A DNA stretch of 64,000 nucleotides from Leifsonia tongyongensis. Lineage in GTDB: Bacteria > Actinomycetota > Actinomycetes > Actinomycetales > Microbacteriaceae. The notes under the pieces were generated by a model, which saw only the letters and a list, made by a program, of their open reading frames with translations, was not told the origin of the DNA and did no database searches. The stretch covers positions 1,550,001 to 1,614,000 of the forward strand of contig NZ_JAAGWY010000001.1 in NCBI RefSeq assembly GCF_010686705.1. The letters run 5' to 3'. Position numbers and translations under genes: made by a program. Below are positions 28,433-36,949 of the stretch, in pieces (the first letter of the stretch is position 1; each line of letters opens with the position of its first letter).

Positions 28433-29311
28433 CTATGGGGAAGTGATCGCCAGATCCCACAGGAGCTGCGCGGCGCGGGAGAGGCGACGCGACTCGGAGA
28501 TCGCGACCGACACGGTGAGCCGGAGATCTTCTCCCCGCACGGTCAGCGCGCGAAGACCTGGTTCCGCCGCCACGAATTCGGGCAGGAAGGCGACGCCGAG
28601 CCCGTTGCGCGCCAGCCCCGCGGCGGCCGCGATGTCCACGGTTTCGAATCGGACGTCGCGCTGAAGCCCGGCGTTGGCAAAGGCCAGGTCGACTATCGAC
28701 CGTGTCCCGAACCCGAGCGGCAGGTCGATGAACGTCTCACCGGCGAGGTCCGCGAGCTCGATCGATGTGCGCTGCGCCAGGCGGTGGTCGGGGGTCACGG
28801 CAAGCAGCAGGGGTGACGAGTCGAGTTCGATCATGCGGGTGTCCGTCGGCGGGCTGGCCGAGTCGGCGAGGAAGGCGATGTCGAGTTCGCCCGACGACAG
28901 CAGTTCGGCGAGTCCGGCGGTACCGCGCTCAGACGCGCGCAGGGACACGCGCACGTCCGGATATCGGTCAGCGTATCCGCCGAGCAGCCGGGGGATGTCC
29001 ACCAGCGTGACCGACGTCATGAAGCCGACCGACACCGTGCCGGTCACGGTTCCCTTGACCGCATCCACCCCATCCTTGGCGTCGGCCACGGCATCGAGCA
29101 CCGAGCGGGCTTTCGGAACGAGCGCGAGGCCGGCATCGGTCACCCGGACCTGCCGGGCCGACCGGTCGAAGAGTTCGGTCCCCAGCTCGACCTCGAGAGC
29201 GTGAATCGTCGCCGACACCGCCGACTGCGTCGTGTGCAGGCGGTTGGATGCGCGTGTGAAGTTGCGTTCTTCGGCAACCGCGAGGAACACCGTGAGGTGG
29301 CGGATCTCCAT
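28433..29311 (-). CDS. LysR-family transcriptional regulator
   Basis: 292 residues. Typical N-terminal HTH (MEIRHLTVFLAVAEERNFTRASNRLHTTQSAVSATIHALEVELGTELFDRSARQVRVTDAG) and effector domain. It is divergent from the MFS gene at 29393 across 81 nt, so that pump is its likely target. The C-terminal ATG frame ends without extension. Confidence 0.9.
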   Translation of the reverse strand: MEIRHLTVFLAVAEERNFTRASNRLHTTQSAVSATIHALEVELGTELFDRSARQVRVTDAGLALVPKARSVLDAVADAKDGVDAVKGTVTGTVSVGFMTSVTLVDIPRLLGGYADRYPDVRVSLRASERGTAGLAELLSSGELDIAFLADSASPPTDTRMIELDSSPLLLAVTPDHRLAQRTSIELADLAGETFIDLPLGFGTRSIVDLAFANAGLQRDVRFETVDIAAAAGLARNGLGVAFLPEFVAAEPGLRALTVRGEDLRLTVSVAISESRRLSRAAQLLWDLAITSP

Positions 29312-29392
29312 GTCCTTATCATCGCAGGGAACGATCGCTGGTATCGCAACAAACCGTTGGACGCGATCGATCGCGGCTCGCAGACTGGTTGC

Positions 29393-30628
29393 ATGTCACA
29401 GTCCACGAGCACCATCCCCATCGTCCGCGTGGCGGCACCGTCCCGCGGTCGGCTCACGCATCGCACCGGGTTCTGGGTAGTCGCCTTCGCTTTCCTCATC
29501 GCGATGGCGTTCTCCGTTGTACCGACCCCTCTCTGGACCCTGTACCAATCCCGCGATGCCTTCTCGACGTTCGCCGTGACCGTGGCCTTCGCCGCCTACG
29601 CCGTCGGGGTCCTGGCAAGCCTCTTCCTCGCCGGCCATCTCAGCGACCGCGTCGGGCGGCGCACGATCCTCCTCCCTGCGATCGTCCTCGAGCTGGTCGC
29701 CGCCGTGCTCTTCATCGTCTGGAACACGCTTCCCGGACTCATCGTCGACCGGGTCATCTCCGGGCTCGGCATCGGGATGATCTCCGCGACGGCGACCGCC
29801 TACATCTTCGACCTGCACCGTCGGGCTCACCCCGAGAGTGATCGCACCCGCTCGGACGTCGTCTCAACGGCGGCCAACCTCGGCGGGTTCGCCCTGGGGG
29901 CGATCGTCGCCGGCATCCTCGCGCAGTTCGTCGGCCAGCCCCTGGTCACGCCCTTCGTCGTGTTCCTCGTGCTGCTCGCGCTCGCCGCGGTCGGCATCGC
30001 CTTCGTGCCCGAGACCGTGGAACGGCCGAGCGAGCGGACCGCCTACCGCCCTCAGCGCATCCGTGTTCCCCGCAACGCGCGGGCGGGGTACTTCGCCGCG
30101 GGCGCAATCGCGTTCGGCAGCTTCTCGTTCTTCGCGCTCGTCACCTCGGTGGCTCCCGCGTTCGTCGCCGGCGACCTCGGGGTCACGTCGAAGGCCATCG
30201 GCGGGCTCGTCGTCTTCCTGACCTTCGGTTCGGCCGTCGGGACGCAGCTGGTGGTCCGCTCGGCCACGCTGAAGACCCAAGTCACGACCGGGATCGTCGC
30301 GATGGTGCTGGGGCTGGCGAGCCTGGCCCTGGGCGTTTCATCGTCGTCGCTCATCCCCTTCATGGTCGGCGCTGTCCTCGCCGGCGGTGGCGGCGGCGTG
30401 CTGTTCAAGAACGCCCTCCTCGAGGGTTCGAGGCTGGTCGAGCCGCAGTTCCGCGGCGAAGCGCTCGCCGGGCTCTTCCTGTTCGGTTACGCGGGCCTCA
30501 TCGTCCCGGTGCTCGGTATCGGCATAGCGACGCTGTTCGCTCCGCTCGCCGCGACGATGCTCGTCTTCGCCGCGCTGACCGCCGCCGTGGTCATCGTCGG
30601 CGGCATAGCGGTCATCCGCCGACGGTAG
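29393..30628 (+). CDS. MFS transporter
   Basis: 411 residues, about twelve membrane helices. The N-terminal helices contain FAFLIAMAFSVVPTPLWTLYQSRDAF and the loop motif GHLSDRVGRRT between helices 2 and 3, a clear MFS signature. It is divergent from the LysR regulator. Its 3' end overlaps the convergent PD40 gene by 17 nt. Substrate unknown. Confidence 0.88.
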   Translation: MSQSTSTIPIVRVAAPSRGRLTHRTGFWVVAFAFLIAMAFSVVPTPLWTLYQSRDAFSTFAVTVAFAAYAVGVLASLFLAGHLSDRVGRRTILLPAIVLELVAAVLFIVWNTLPGLIVDRVISGLGIGMISATATAYIFDLHRRAHPESDRTRSDVVSTAANLGGFALGAIVAGILAQFVGQPLVTPFVVFLVLLALAAVGIAFVPETVERPSERTAYRPQRIRVPRNARAGYFAAGAIAFGSFSFFALVTSVAPAFVAGDLGVTSKAIGGLVVFLTFGSAVGTQLVVRSATLKTQVTTGIVAMVLGLASLALGVSSSSLIPFMVGAVLAGGGGGVLFKNALLEGSRLVEPQFRGEALAGLFLFGYAGLIVPVLGIGIATLFAPLAATMLVFAALTAAVVIVGGIAVIRRR

Positions 30629-31520
30629 CGGACTCGACCACGGTGCCGGCCTCGAGAGGATAGGCGACGAATGCGAACCGATTGCCTTCCGGGTCCCAGC
30701 TCGGCACGTTCATCGTCCCCTGACCACCGAAGACGTGCGCGAGGTCGACGACCGAGTCGCCGTCCTTGAGGCGGACGATCACCTCCCGGTCGGCCGGGTG
30801 GCCGACGGTTCCGGGCGGGAAGCTCACGTAGGCGATCAACCGGCCATCGGGCGACGGATGCGGGAACCAGTTCACGCGTTCGTCGCCCGTGAGCTGTTCC
30901 GGTTCTCCACCCGAGACGGGGATGCGGAACAGCTGGGCGTGACCTCCCGTCGTCGACGCCCGCTCCGAGTTGAAGTAGATCCATTCGCCGTCCGGCGAGA
31001 ACTCCGCGCCGTCGTCGGGGAAGTCGTCGTCCGTCAGCTGGTGGTCGGTTCCTCCGCCCGAAGGGATCGTGAAGACATTGGTCCTGAGCATGCCTTCGCC
31101 TACGACCTGAAGCCCGATGTATGCGAGCGTCTCGCCGTCGGGGGAGACGCCGTGGAGGTAGTGGTGGAAGCGGCTGCCGTGGTCGTTGGTCACCCTCCGC
31201 GCGACGCCTGTGCCGATCTGTACCGCGTAGATGTGTCCGTCGTCGCTCGACACGTAGGCCGTCTCGCCGTCCGGGCTGAGCACGTGATCGTTGTTGATCG
31301 GTGCGATCCCGCCAAGGTCGATCGGCTCGAGCTCACCCCCCTCCACCGGCAGGCGATAGAGGCCGCCGTCGCCGTTGACCACCAGCCACCTGCCGTCGGG
31401 GCTCCAGTTGGGCGCTTCGAAGAGCAGGTCGGTCGATGTCAGCCGCAGCGTCAGCTGCCGGGTCCTGACGTCGATGACATAGAGTTCGGCGCGCTGGCCG
31501 GCGCGGAGCTGACGAGGCAT
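30612..31520 (-). CDS. PD40/TolB-like beta-propeller protein of the ABC importer operon
   Basis: 302 residues. It carries repeated PD40-type blades (APNWSPDGRWLVVN, HVLSPDGETAYVSSDDG, GVSPDGETLAYI, AEFSPDGEWIYFNSE, HPSPDGRLIAYVS, PSWDPEGNRFAFV). No signal peptide is seen, so it is probably cytoplasmic. Family members include oligogalacturonide lyases and serine-peptidase propellers. AAGGAG lies 8 nt upstream of the start MPRQLRAGQ. It closes the carbohydrate transporter operon (gap 47 nt), which suggests a role in handling the imported oligosaccharide. Confidence 0.82.
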   Translation of the reverse strand: MPRQLRAGQRAELYVIDVRTRQLTLRLTSTDLLFEAPNWSPDGRWLVVNGDGGLYRLPVEGGELEPIDLGGIAPINNDHVLSPDGETAYVSSDDGHIYAVQIGTGVARRVTNDHGSRFHHYLHGVSPDGETLAYIGLQVVGEGMLRTNVFTIPSGGGTDHQLTDDDFPDDGAEFSPDGEWIYFNSERASTTGGHAQLFRIPVSGGEPEQLTGDERVNWFPHPSPDGRLIAYVSFPPGTVGHPADREVIVRLKDGDSVVDLAHVFGGQGTMNVPSWDPEGNRFAFVAYPLEAGTVVESATVGG

Positions 31521-31567
31521 GGGTGTACTCCTTCGATGGGGTCGTGCTGGATCGTGCGGCGGATGCG

Positions 31568-32356
31568 CTACTTGAGCGCGCCGGCGGAGAGGCCGCGCTC
31601 GAACAGTCCCTGCAAGCACAGGTACGCGACGACCTCGGGGATCGCCGTGATCACCGCCGAAGCGAGGACCTTGGTCTGGTCGTTGCTGAACTGGCCGACG
31701 AAGAACTGCGGAAGCTGGGTGATGGTCTGCGTGGTCGGGTCGACCAGGAAGACCAGCGGGAACAGGTATTCGTTCCAGGCTCCGATCAGGGTGAAGACCA
31801 CGATGGCCGCCCCGATCGGCCGCGTCAGCGGCAGGATGATGTACCAGAACCCCTTGAAGGTGCTGGCTCCGTCGATGCGTGAGGCGTCGAGCAGGTCATC
31901 CGGGATGCCGTTGACGAAGTTGCGCGTGAGCAGCACAGCGAACGGTACCTGCAGAGCCGCCAGCGGGAGGATCACCGCCCAGTACGTGTTGTAGAGGTTG
32001 ACCGAGGTCAGCGTCGCGAACAGCGGAGTCAACAGCACCACGCCCGGCAGCGTGAGCGCGGCCAAGAGCATCCAGAACAGCACCTCTTTGCCCCAGATGT
32101 GCAGCTTCGAGAACCCGAACGCGGCAAGCATGGTGAACACGTAGACGATCAGGATGGTCGCGGCCGCGATGATGATGCTGTTGCGGAAGAAGAGCGGCAG
32201 CTCTGGCACGCCCAGCACGGTGGCATAGTTCTGCCAGCCGGCCCCGGCGAGCGAGCCTTGCACCATCGCGATCAGCGGGAACAGGAACGGCAGGACCATC
32301 AGGGTCAGGATGATCTGAAGGGCGATCCGTCCGAAGCGGGTGTGCGCGCGAAGCAT
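31568..32356 (-). CDS. Carbohydrate ABC transporter permease (MalG-type)
   Basis: 262 residues, about six transmembrane helices. The EAA loop with its conserved glycine (DASRIDGASTFKGFWYIILPLTRP) docks the ATPase. It pairs with the permease encoded upstream; the two genes overlap as TGATG. No ATPase gene is present in the operon, so a shared MsiK-like ATPase elsewhere is presumably used, as known for other actinobacterial sugar importers. Confidence 0.92.
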   Translation of the reverse strand: MLRAHTRFGRIALQIILTLMVLPFLFPLIAMVQGSLAGAGWQNYATVLGVPELPLFFRNSIIIAAATILIVYVFTMLAAFGFSKLHIWGKEVLFWMLLAALTLPGVVLLTPLFATLTSVNLYNTYWAVILPLAALQVPFAVLLTRNFVNGIPDDLLDASRIDGASTFKGFWYIILPLTRPIGAAIVVFTLIGAWNEYLFPLVFLVDPTTQTITQLPQFFVGQFSNDQTKVLASAVITAIPEVVAYLCLQGLFERGLSAGALK

Positions 32357-33321
32357 CAGCGACTCACTCCTCTCTCACGTTTGCGGACGTTGAGCACGAT
32401 GCCGAGTACCAGCGCGATGATGACGAGCATCACGGAGATGGCCGCGCCGTAGCCGACCTGGCCGAGTGGAATGCTGATTCGGTAGATCATCGTGCCCAGG
32501 AACTCGGTGGCGAAGTTGGGGCCGCCTGTTGTGACGAGGTACGGGATGTCGAAGGTCTTCAGCGATCCGATCGCACTCAGGGTGGCCAGGGCGATGGTGG
32601 TCCCGCGGACGCTCGGCCAGATGATGCTGACGAGTTTCCGGATGTTGCCGGCTCCGTCCATCTCGGCCGCTTCGAGCACCTCCGGTTCGATCTGGCTCAT
32701 CGCGGCGTAGTAGAGGATCATCGTCATGCCCGTCCACTGCCAGATGGAGATGACCATGATGACCCAGAGCGCTGTGCTCGGTTGCGCCAGCCAGGGCTGC
32801 GCGAGCGAGCCGAGGCCCACGTGCTCGAGGATCCAGTTGAACTGGCCGTTGTTCGCGAAGATCTGACGGAAGACGGGAGCCATGATCGCGGGTGCCAGAA
32901 CGACCGGCACGAACAGGACGACTTTGTAGAGCGTCCCCGCGAACGGCCGCGAGTGGAGCATCGCGGCGAAGACGATCCCCAGCACCGTCTGCACGGCGAA
33001 GGTGACGACGAAGAAGAGGAGCGTGTGCTGGATGGCCATCCAGAACACGGGGTCGGCGAACAGTTTGGCGTAGTTCGCCAGGCCCACACTGGTGGGGTCG
33101 GGGGCGGTGCCGTTCCAGTCGAGGGTCGAGATGTACCCGGTGTAGCCGATGCAGTAGTAGATCAGCCCGACGGAGAGGGCCAGCGCGGGAAGGACCCACG
33201 TGTACCCCTGCGGGCGGAACCGGCGCCGCCGGGCGGGTACCACGGATGTTCGTCCGTGGACCCGGCCCGGCAGGGACACCGTGCCTCTCGAGGTGTTCCG
33301 AGATGCGACTTCGTGGGACAT
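32356..33321 (-). CDS. Carbohydrate ABC transporter permease (MalF-type)
   Basis: 321 residues, six or more membrane helices; the EAA motif is EAAEMDGAGNIRKLVSIIWPSVRG. The start MSHEVASRNT (33321) follows the binding-protein stop by one base. A longer frame extends into the lipoprotein gene and is rejected. A basic N-terminal extension of ~45 residues precedes the first helix. It forms the translocation pore with the MalG-type permease. Confidence 0.92.
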   Translation of the reverse strand: MSHEVASRNTSRGTVSLPGRVHGRTSVVPARRRRFRPQGYTWVLPALALSVGLIYYCIGYTGYISTLDWNGTAPDPTSVGLANYAKLFADPVFWMAIQHTLLFFVVTFAVQTVLGIVFAAMLHSRPFAGTLYKVVLFVPVVLAPAIMAPVFRQIFANNGQFNWILEHVGLGSLAQPWLAQPSTALWVIMVISIWQWTGMTMILYYAAMSQIEPEVLEAAEMDGAGNIRKLVSIIWPSVRGTTIALATLSAIGSLKTFDIPYLVTTGGPNFATEFLGTMIYRISIPLGQVGYGAAISVMLVIIALVLGIVLNVRKRERGVSR

Positions 33322-33322
33322 G

Positions 33323-34696
33323 TCAGTTCGTGCCTGCCGAGGACTGCAGCGTCGCGAGGGCTTGCTTCGGTGAAGCCTGACCGGCTGCGACCGCTCCGGT
33401 GGCGACACCGATCGCCTGCCCGAGCGCCGTGCTGAGGTCGCCCAGGCGAGCCTCTGTCGTCGTGTTCGAGCTCTTGATGAGGGTGTCGAGCGTCGACTGC
33501 TGCTTGGCAGAGTCGACCAGCGTGATGTCCGTCCACTTCGGCGAGATGTTCGTCAACGCCGAGATGTCGTTGAGCGCGTTGGCCACGACCTGCTGGGCGC
33601 CCTCGTTCGTTGCGAGCCAGGTGACGAACGTCTTCGCGGCGTTCTGGTGCTTCGACTTCACGTTGACGGCGAGACCGTAGTCGGCATCCCCGAAGAGCGG
33701 TGCGGGGTTTCCGGCGCCGGTGACGTCAGGGAACGGGATCGAGACGATCGGGAACGGCTTCGCACCCGCCACGCCCGAGGCCGAGACCGCCGCCGTCGCG
33801 CCTGCCGTCGTCGAGTACTGCATGTACCAGGTGCCCATCATGACCATCGCGGTCTTGCCGCCCATGAAGTCATTGTTGACGTCCGGGTACTGCTGCATTC
33901 CGGCTGCGCCCTTCTGGATGATGCCGTTGTGGAACATCTGCTCGAACGTCGTCATCGCCTTCAGCAGGGTGGGATCCGTCCACTTCGCCTTTCCGGCGAC
34001 CGCATTCGACCAGACCCCGGGCTGGATGCTGTCCGCGATCGCGTGCAGCAGGTCCATGTTGAATCCGGGGTCGCCTGCACCCTGCTCGAAGCAGGTGGCG
34101 CCGTGGGAAGCGAAGGCCTTGCAGACCTGCACCCACTCGTCGAGCGTCTTCGGTGGGGTGAGCCCGTACTTGGCGAACAGCGTCGGGTTGATCCAGACCG
34201 GGCCGGCGAACGTGGATCCGACGGACAGGGCGGCGAGCTTGCCGCTCGAGGTCGTCAGCCCCTTCGGGCCGATCGCGGCGACCTTCGACTTCCAGCCGGA
34301 GCCGAGCGCCGACGTGACCGCGGGGGTGAGGTCGATCGCCGAGCCCTGATAGGCCTGGATCGAACCGATGCCGCCACCCGGCGCCATGTTGAACACGTCG
34401 GGCCCGACCGATGACGCGAGCGCCGGGCGGATGGCCGAGTCGTAGCTGGCCGTCGCGACCTGCTTGTAGGTCACCTTGATGTTCGGGTACGCCTTGTTGA
34501 ACGACTCGACGTACTGCTTGCCGACGCCGATCTCGGGCGTCCACCCCCACCACGTGATCGAGCCCGACGTGGCCGAGTCATTGCTGCTGGCCGGCGAGCC
34601 GCTGCATCCGGTGAGGACGACGGCCACCGAGGCGGCCATCGCTGCGATCGCGATCGCTGTTCTCCGACGGCGGGCGCCGCTGAAACGCTCAAACAT
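33323..34696 (-). CDS. Extracellular solute-binding lipoprotein (carbohydrate)
   Basis: 457 residues. The basic n-region (RRRRTAIAIAAMAAS) and hydrophobic core end in the lipobox LTGC (Cys31). The mature part has the family-1 solute-binding pattern (ITWWGWTPEIGVGKQYVESFNKAYPNIKVTYKQ). It captures a sugar or oligosaccharide outside the cell. AAAGGAG 7 nt upstream fixes the start at MFERFSG. It is the first gene of the importer operon, read from the promoter at 34725-34753. Confidence 0.93.
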   Translation of the reverse strand: MFERFSGARRRRTAIAIAAMAASVAVVLTGCSGSPASSNDSATSGSITWWGWTPEIGVGKQYVESFNKAYPNIKVTYKQVATASYDSAIRPALASSVGPDVFNMAPGGGIGSIQAYQGSAIDLTPAVTSALGSGWKSKVAAIGPKGLTTSSGKLAALSVGSTFAGPVWINPTLFAKYGLTPPKTLDEWVQVCKAFASHGATCFEQGAGDPGFNMDLLHAIADSIQPGVWSNAVAGKAKWTDPTLLKAMTTFEQMFHNGIIQKGAAGMQQYPDVNNDFMGGKTAMVMMGTWYMQYSTTAGATAAVSASGVAGAKPFPIVSIPFPDVTGAGNPAPLFGDADYGLAVNVKSKHQNAAKTFVTWLATNEGAQQVVANALNDISALTNISPKWTDITLVDSAKQQSTLDTLIKSSNTTTEARLGDLSTALGQAIGVATGAVAAGQASPKQALATLQSSAGTN

Positions 34697-34724
34697 CCTT
34701 GTTCTCCTTTGGACTGATGCGGCC

Positions 34725-34753
34725 AATTTAGGTGGGCCATTTGGGCGAGTCAA
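34725..34753 (-). promoter_or_regulatory. Promoter of the ABC importer operon
   Basis: On the minus strand TTGACT (34753-34748) and TAAATT (34730-34725) are separated by exactly 17 nt, ~30 nt upstream of the binding-protein start. The symmetric element GAAA-GT-TTTC (34771-34780) lies just upstream and could be the LacI operator. Confidence 0.7.
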
Positions 34754-34767
34754 GTTTTATGTAAATA

Positions 34768-34796
34768 TTGGAAAGTTTTCGCTCGACTGCTAAGGT
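34768..34796 (+). promoter_or_regulatory. Promoter of the divergent lacI-type gene
   Basis: TTGGAA (34768-34773) and TAAGGT (34791-34796) with a 17-nt spacer. The -35 box overlaps the palindrome GAAAGTTTTC, so repressor binding would affect both divergent promoters. Confidence 0.45.
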
Positions 34797-34803
34797 GACT
34801 TTC

Positions 34804-35805
34804 ATGTCAGATCACGCCACTCTCGAGGCGGTGGCACGCGAGGCCGCGGTCTCCATCGCCACCGCATCCAAAGTCCTCAACGACCGGCCGGGAGTCGCGC
34901 CGGAGACGCGTGAACGGGTGACCAAGGCGCTTCATGCCCACGGCTATCGCAAGCGCGGCACGGAACAGGCGTTCTCACCGCAGATCGAGCTCGTCTACGA
35001 GTCGCTCGACGGCGAGTGGACCATGGAACTCGTGCGCGGAGCCGTTCGCGTCGCGAATGCGCACGACCTGACCGTGACCGTGAGTGAGAGCCGGGTGCGG
35101 CACGGTGTGGCGCCCGGCTGGGCGAAAGCCGTCTCGAAGCGCCAGCCTGCCGGAGTGATCCTCGTTGCGTCGGACATGTCGGAGAACGACAAGCACGAGC
35201 TGCGATCGCGGAACGTCCCATTCGTCATCGTCGATCCCGCCGGCGATCCCGCACCCGAAGTGCCCTCGATCGGGTCGACGAACTGGGCGGGCGGTATGGC
35301 TGCTGCGCGCCATCTGATCGAGCTCGGGCACACCCGGATCGGCGTGATCGCCGGCCCAGACGACCTCATGGCCACCCGCGCTCGGGTCGACGGTTTCCGG
35401 TCGGCCATGGGGGCCGCCAACCTCCCGATCGACGACAGCCTGATCATCTCGCACGAATTCTCCGACGAAGCGAGCGCTGAGCCGGGCATCCGCCTGCTTT
35501 CGCGGTCCGATCGACCGACGGCGATTTTTGCGACCAGCGACATCAAGGCCCTCGGCGCCTACGAGGCCGCGCGGTCACTCGGGCTGCGGATACCCCACGA
35601 CCTTTCCGTCGTCGGCTACGACGACCTTCCGCTGGCGCGCTGGGCCGGGCCGCCGCTGACGACCGTGCGGCAGCCGCTCATGGAGATGGCGCAGGAGGCC
35701 GCGAAGCTGGTGGTGCGCCTGCGAGCCGAGCCACGGGCATCCGCCGACCGCATCGAACTCGTCACCTCGCTCGTCGTACGGTCGAGTACCGCGCGGCCGG
35801 CCTGA
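34804..35805 (+). CDS. LacI-family transcriptional repressor
   Basis: 333 residues. The N-terminal HTH (TLEAVAREAAVSIATASKVLNDRPGVAPETRERVTKALHAHGY) and hinge are followed by a periplasmic-binding-type sensor domain with the usual ending LVVRSST. It is divergent from the carbohydrate importer operon and is its probable sugar-responsive repressor. AAGGTGA precedes the chosen ATG by ~6 nt. Confidence 0.92.
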   Translation: MSDHATLEAVAREAAVSIATASKVLNDRPGVAPETRERVTKALHAHGYRKRGTEQAFSPQIELVYESLDGEWTMELVRGAVRVANAHDLTVTVSESRVRHGVAPGWAKAVSKRQPAGVILVASDMSENDKHELRSRNVPFVIVDPAGDPAPEVPSIGSTNWAGGMAAARHLIELGHTRIGVIAGPDDLMATRARVDGFRSAMGAANLPIDDSLIISHEFSDEASAEPGIRLLSRSDRPTAIFATSDIKALGAYEAARSLGLRIPHDLSVVGYDDLPLARWAGPPLTTVRQPLMEMAQEAAKLVVRLRAEPRASADRIELVTSLVVRSSTARPA

Positions 35806-35832
35806 GCCAGGCGCCGGCCGCGCGGCTCGCGT

Positions 35833-36204
35833 TCAAGCGGCGACAGGCTTCGCCGGCGAATGCCAGTTGTTCGCGCCGTCGATCTCGACGATCGACACGA
35901 GCAGCGTGTCCTGCCGGATGCCGATGGCCGCCATGTTCTTCACCATCGCCGCGTACATCTGCTGCTTCAGTTCAGGCGTGTAGCCGTGAGACGCCAGCAC
36001 CTGGATGTAGATGATGTCGTCGCGCTCAGCCTCGGGGAAGGTCGGGCTGAAGACGAGCTCGCCTTCTGCGTGCAGGGTGAAGATCTGGAAGAGGTCGTCG
36101 TCGGGCATGACGAGTCCCTCGACGAGGCTGGCGTGGAGCGCGGAGCTGATCTCGGCCATTCGCGGGCGGTGGGATTCGTGCAGGTCGACGCGGATGTGAG
36201 GCAT
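35833..36204 (-). CDS. Tautomerase-family protein
   Basis: 123 residues. The N-terminal Met-Pro (MPHIRVDLHE) provides the catalytic Pro1 typical of the tautomerase superfamily. The later strand DIIYIQVLASHGYTPELKQQMYAAMVKNM is also typical. The length (about 120) fits the two-module MIF/Tautomerase_2-like group rather than the ~60-residue 4-OT. Substrate unknown. It is convergent with the lacI-type gene, 27 nt apart. Confidence 0.85.
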   Translation of the reverse strand: MPHIRVDLHESHRPRMAEISSALHASLVEGLVMPDDDLFQIFTLHAEGELVFSPTFPEAERDDIIYIQVLASHGYTPELKQQMYAAMVKNMAAIGIRQDTLLVSIVEIDGANNWHSPAKPVAA

Positions 36205-36527
36205 GAAGCTGTCCTGGTTCTCTGATCGGTGGGTGATGTCGACCCAAGGTAAGTTCGTCGAAATCTCGATGTCAATCTTTTATTGCAATCACGAAAGGTT
36301 TCAGCGCCTGAATGGCGCCAGCTTCGACGAATTCATCCAATGCGCGGATGAATGGCAGAAGTATTCACTGTTGGACCTGATGAATGAATTTCTTTAACAT
36401 CGAAGCAGGACGTTGGCGCTGAAGCCCTCGCGACGACATCCTGCCGGAGCGAAAGGGTCAGTCCGGCATCCTGCCACCCTGACAGCCGCGAGCGCGGAAC
36501 GCGCTGCATCACCCCGAGGTTCGCACC
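36205..36527. other. 323-nt intergenic region, AT-richer, with two inverted repeats
   Basis: No convincing gene is present; a 64-codon frame starting at 36203 lacks a ribosome-binding site and family similarity. Two inverted repeats stand out: GCGCC-TGAAT-GGCGC (36304-36318) and ATTCATCC-N7-GGATGAAT (36331-36353). TGAATGG-like words recur. The region separates the tautomerase from the accessory block at 36.5-44 kb. Confidence 0.6.
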
Positions 36528-36926
36528 ATGCCTGACCTGAAGATCGAGCTCGTCGCCCGCAACGAGCTCGGATCGATCGTCGCCCTGATCACACCCCATG
36601 GCGTCGTGGACGCCTCGGTCGCGTCGACCCAGATCATGCGCGGCGAGGTGACGTATGTCACCGGCCCGGACTCCTTCGTGAGGGTGCCAGTCCGGTCCAT
36701 CTCGGCGCTCGGCGGGCCATACCTGTACGCGAACTGGGACGGGTCCCAGCGCAACAACCTCCAGGACCTTGCGGCCGTCCGCGTGCGTACGATACCGGCT
36801 GCACCACCCGCAGGCTTCTCACCCGCGGGCCCATCAGCCGCAGGCTTCTGGATGCGCTGGAGGTCCCGGCTGATCTGTCGGCTCGCCATGATCGCCAGTA
36901 TTCAGTCGCGAGATTTGCGTTATTAG
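36528..36926 (+). CDS. DUF3892-like small protein
   Basis: 132 residues. The pattern ITPHGVVDASVASTQIMRGEVTYVTGPDSFVRVPVRSISALGGPYLYANWDGSQRNNLQDL resembles DUF3892: a small beta domain ending in a D..xxNNLxxL motif. The C-terminal part (~95-132) is Pro/Ala-rich and then basic and looks unstructured. The function of the family is unknown. A small stem-loop (GGGAG-CACGT-CTCCC, 36926-36940) follows the stop. Confidence 0.6.
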   Translation: MPDLKIELVARNELGSIVALITPHGVVDASVASTQIMRGEVTYVTGPDSFVRVPVRSISALGGPYLYANWDGSQRNNLQDLAAVRVRTIPAAPPAGFSPAGPSAAGFWMRWRSRLICRLAMIASIQSRDLRY

Positions 36927-36949
36927 GGAGCACGTCTCCCGTCTCGTTT

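Noticed and set aside
36203-36397. 64-codon plus-strand frame in the AT-rich gap
   Set aside because: No ribosome-binding site, no similarity and no conserved features; treated as intergenic.
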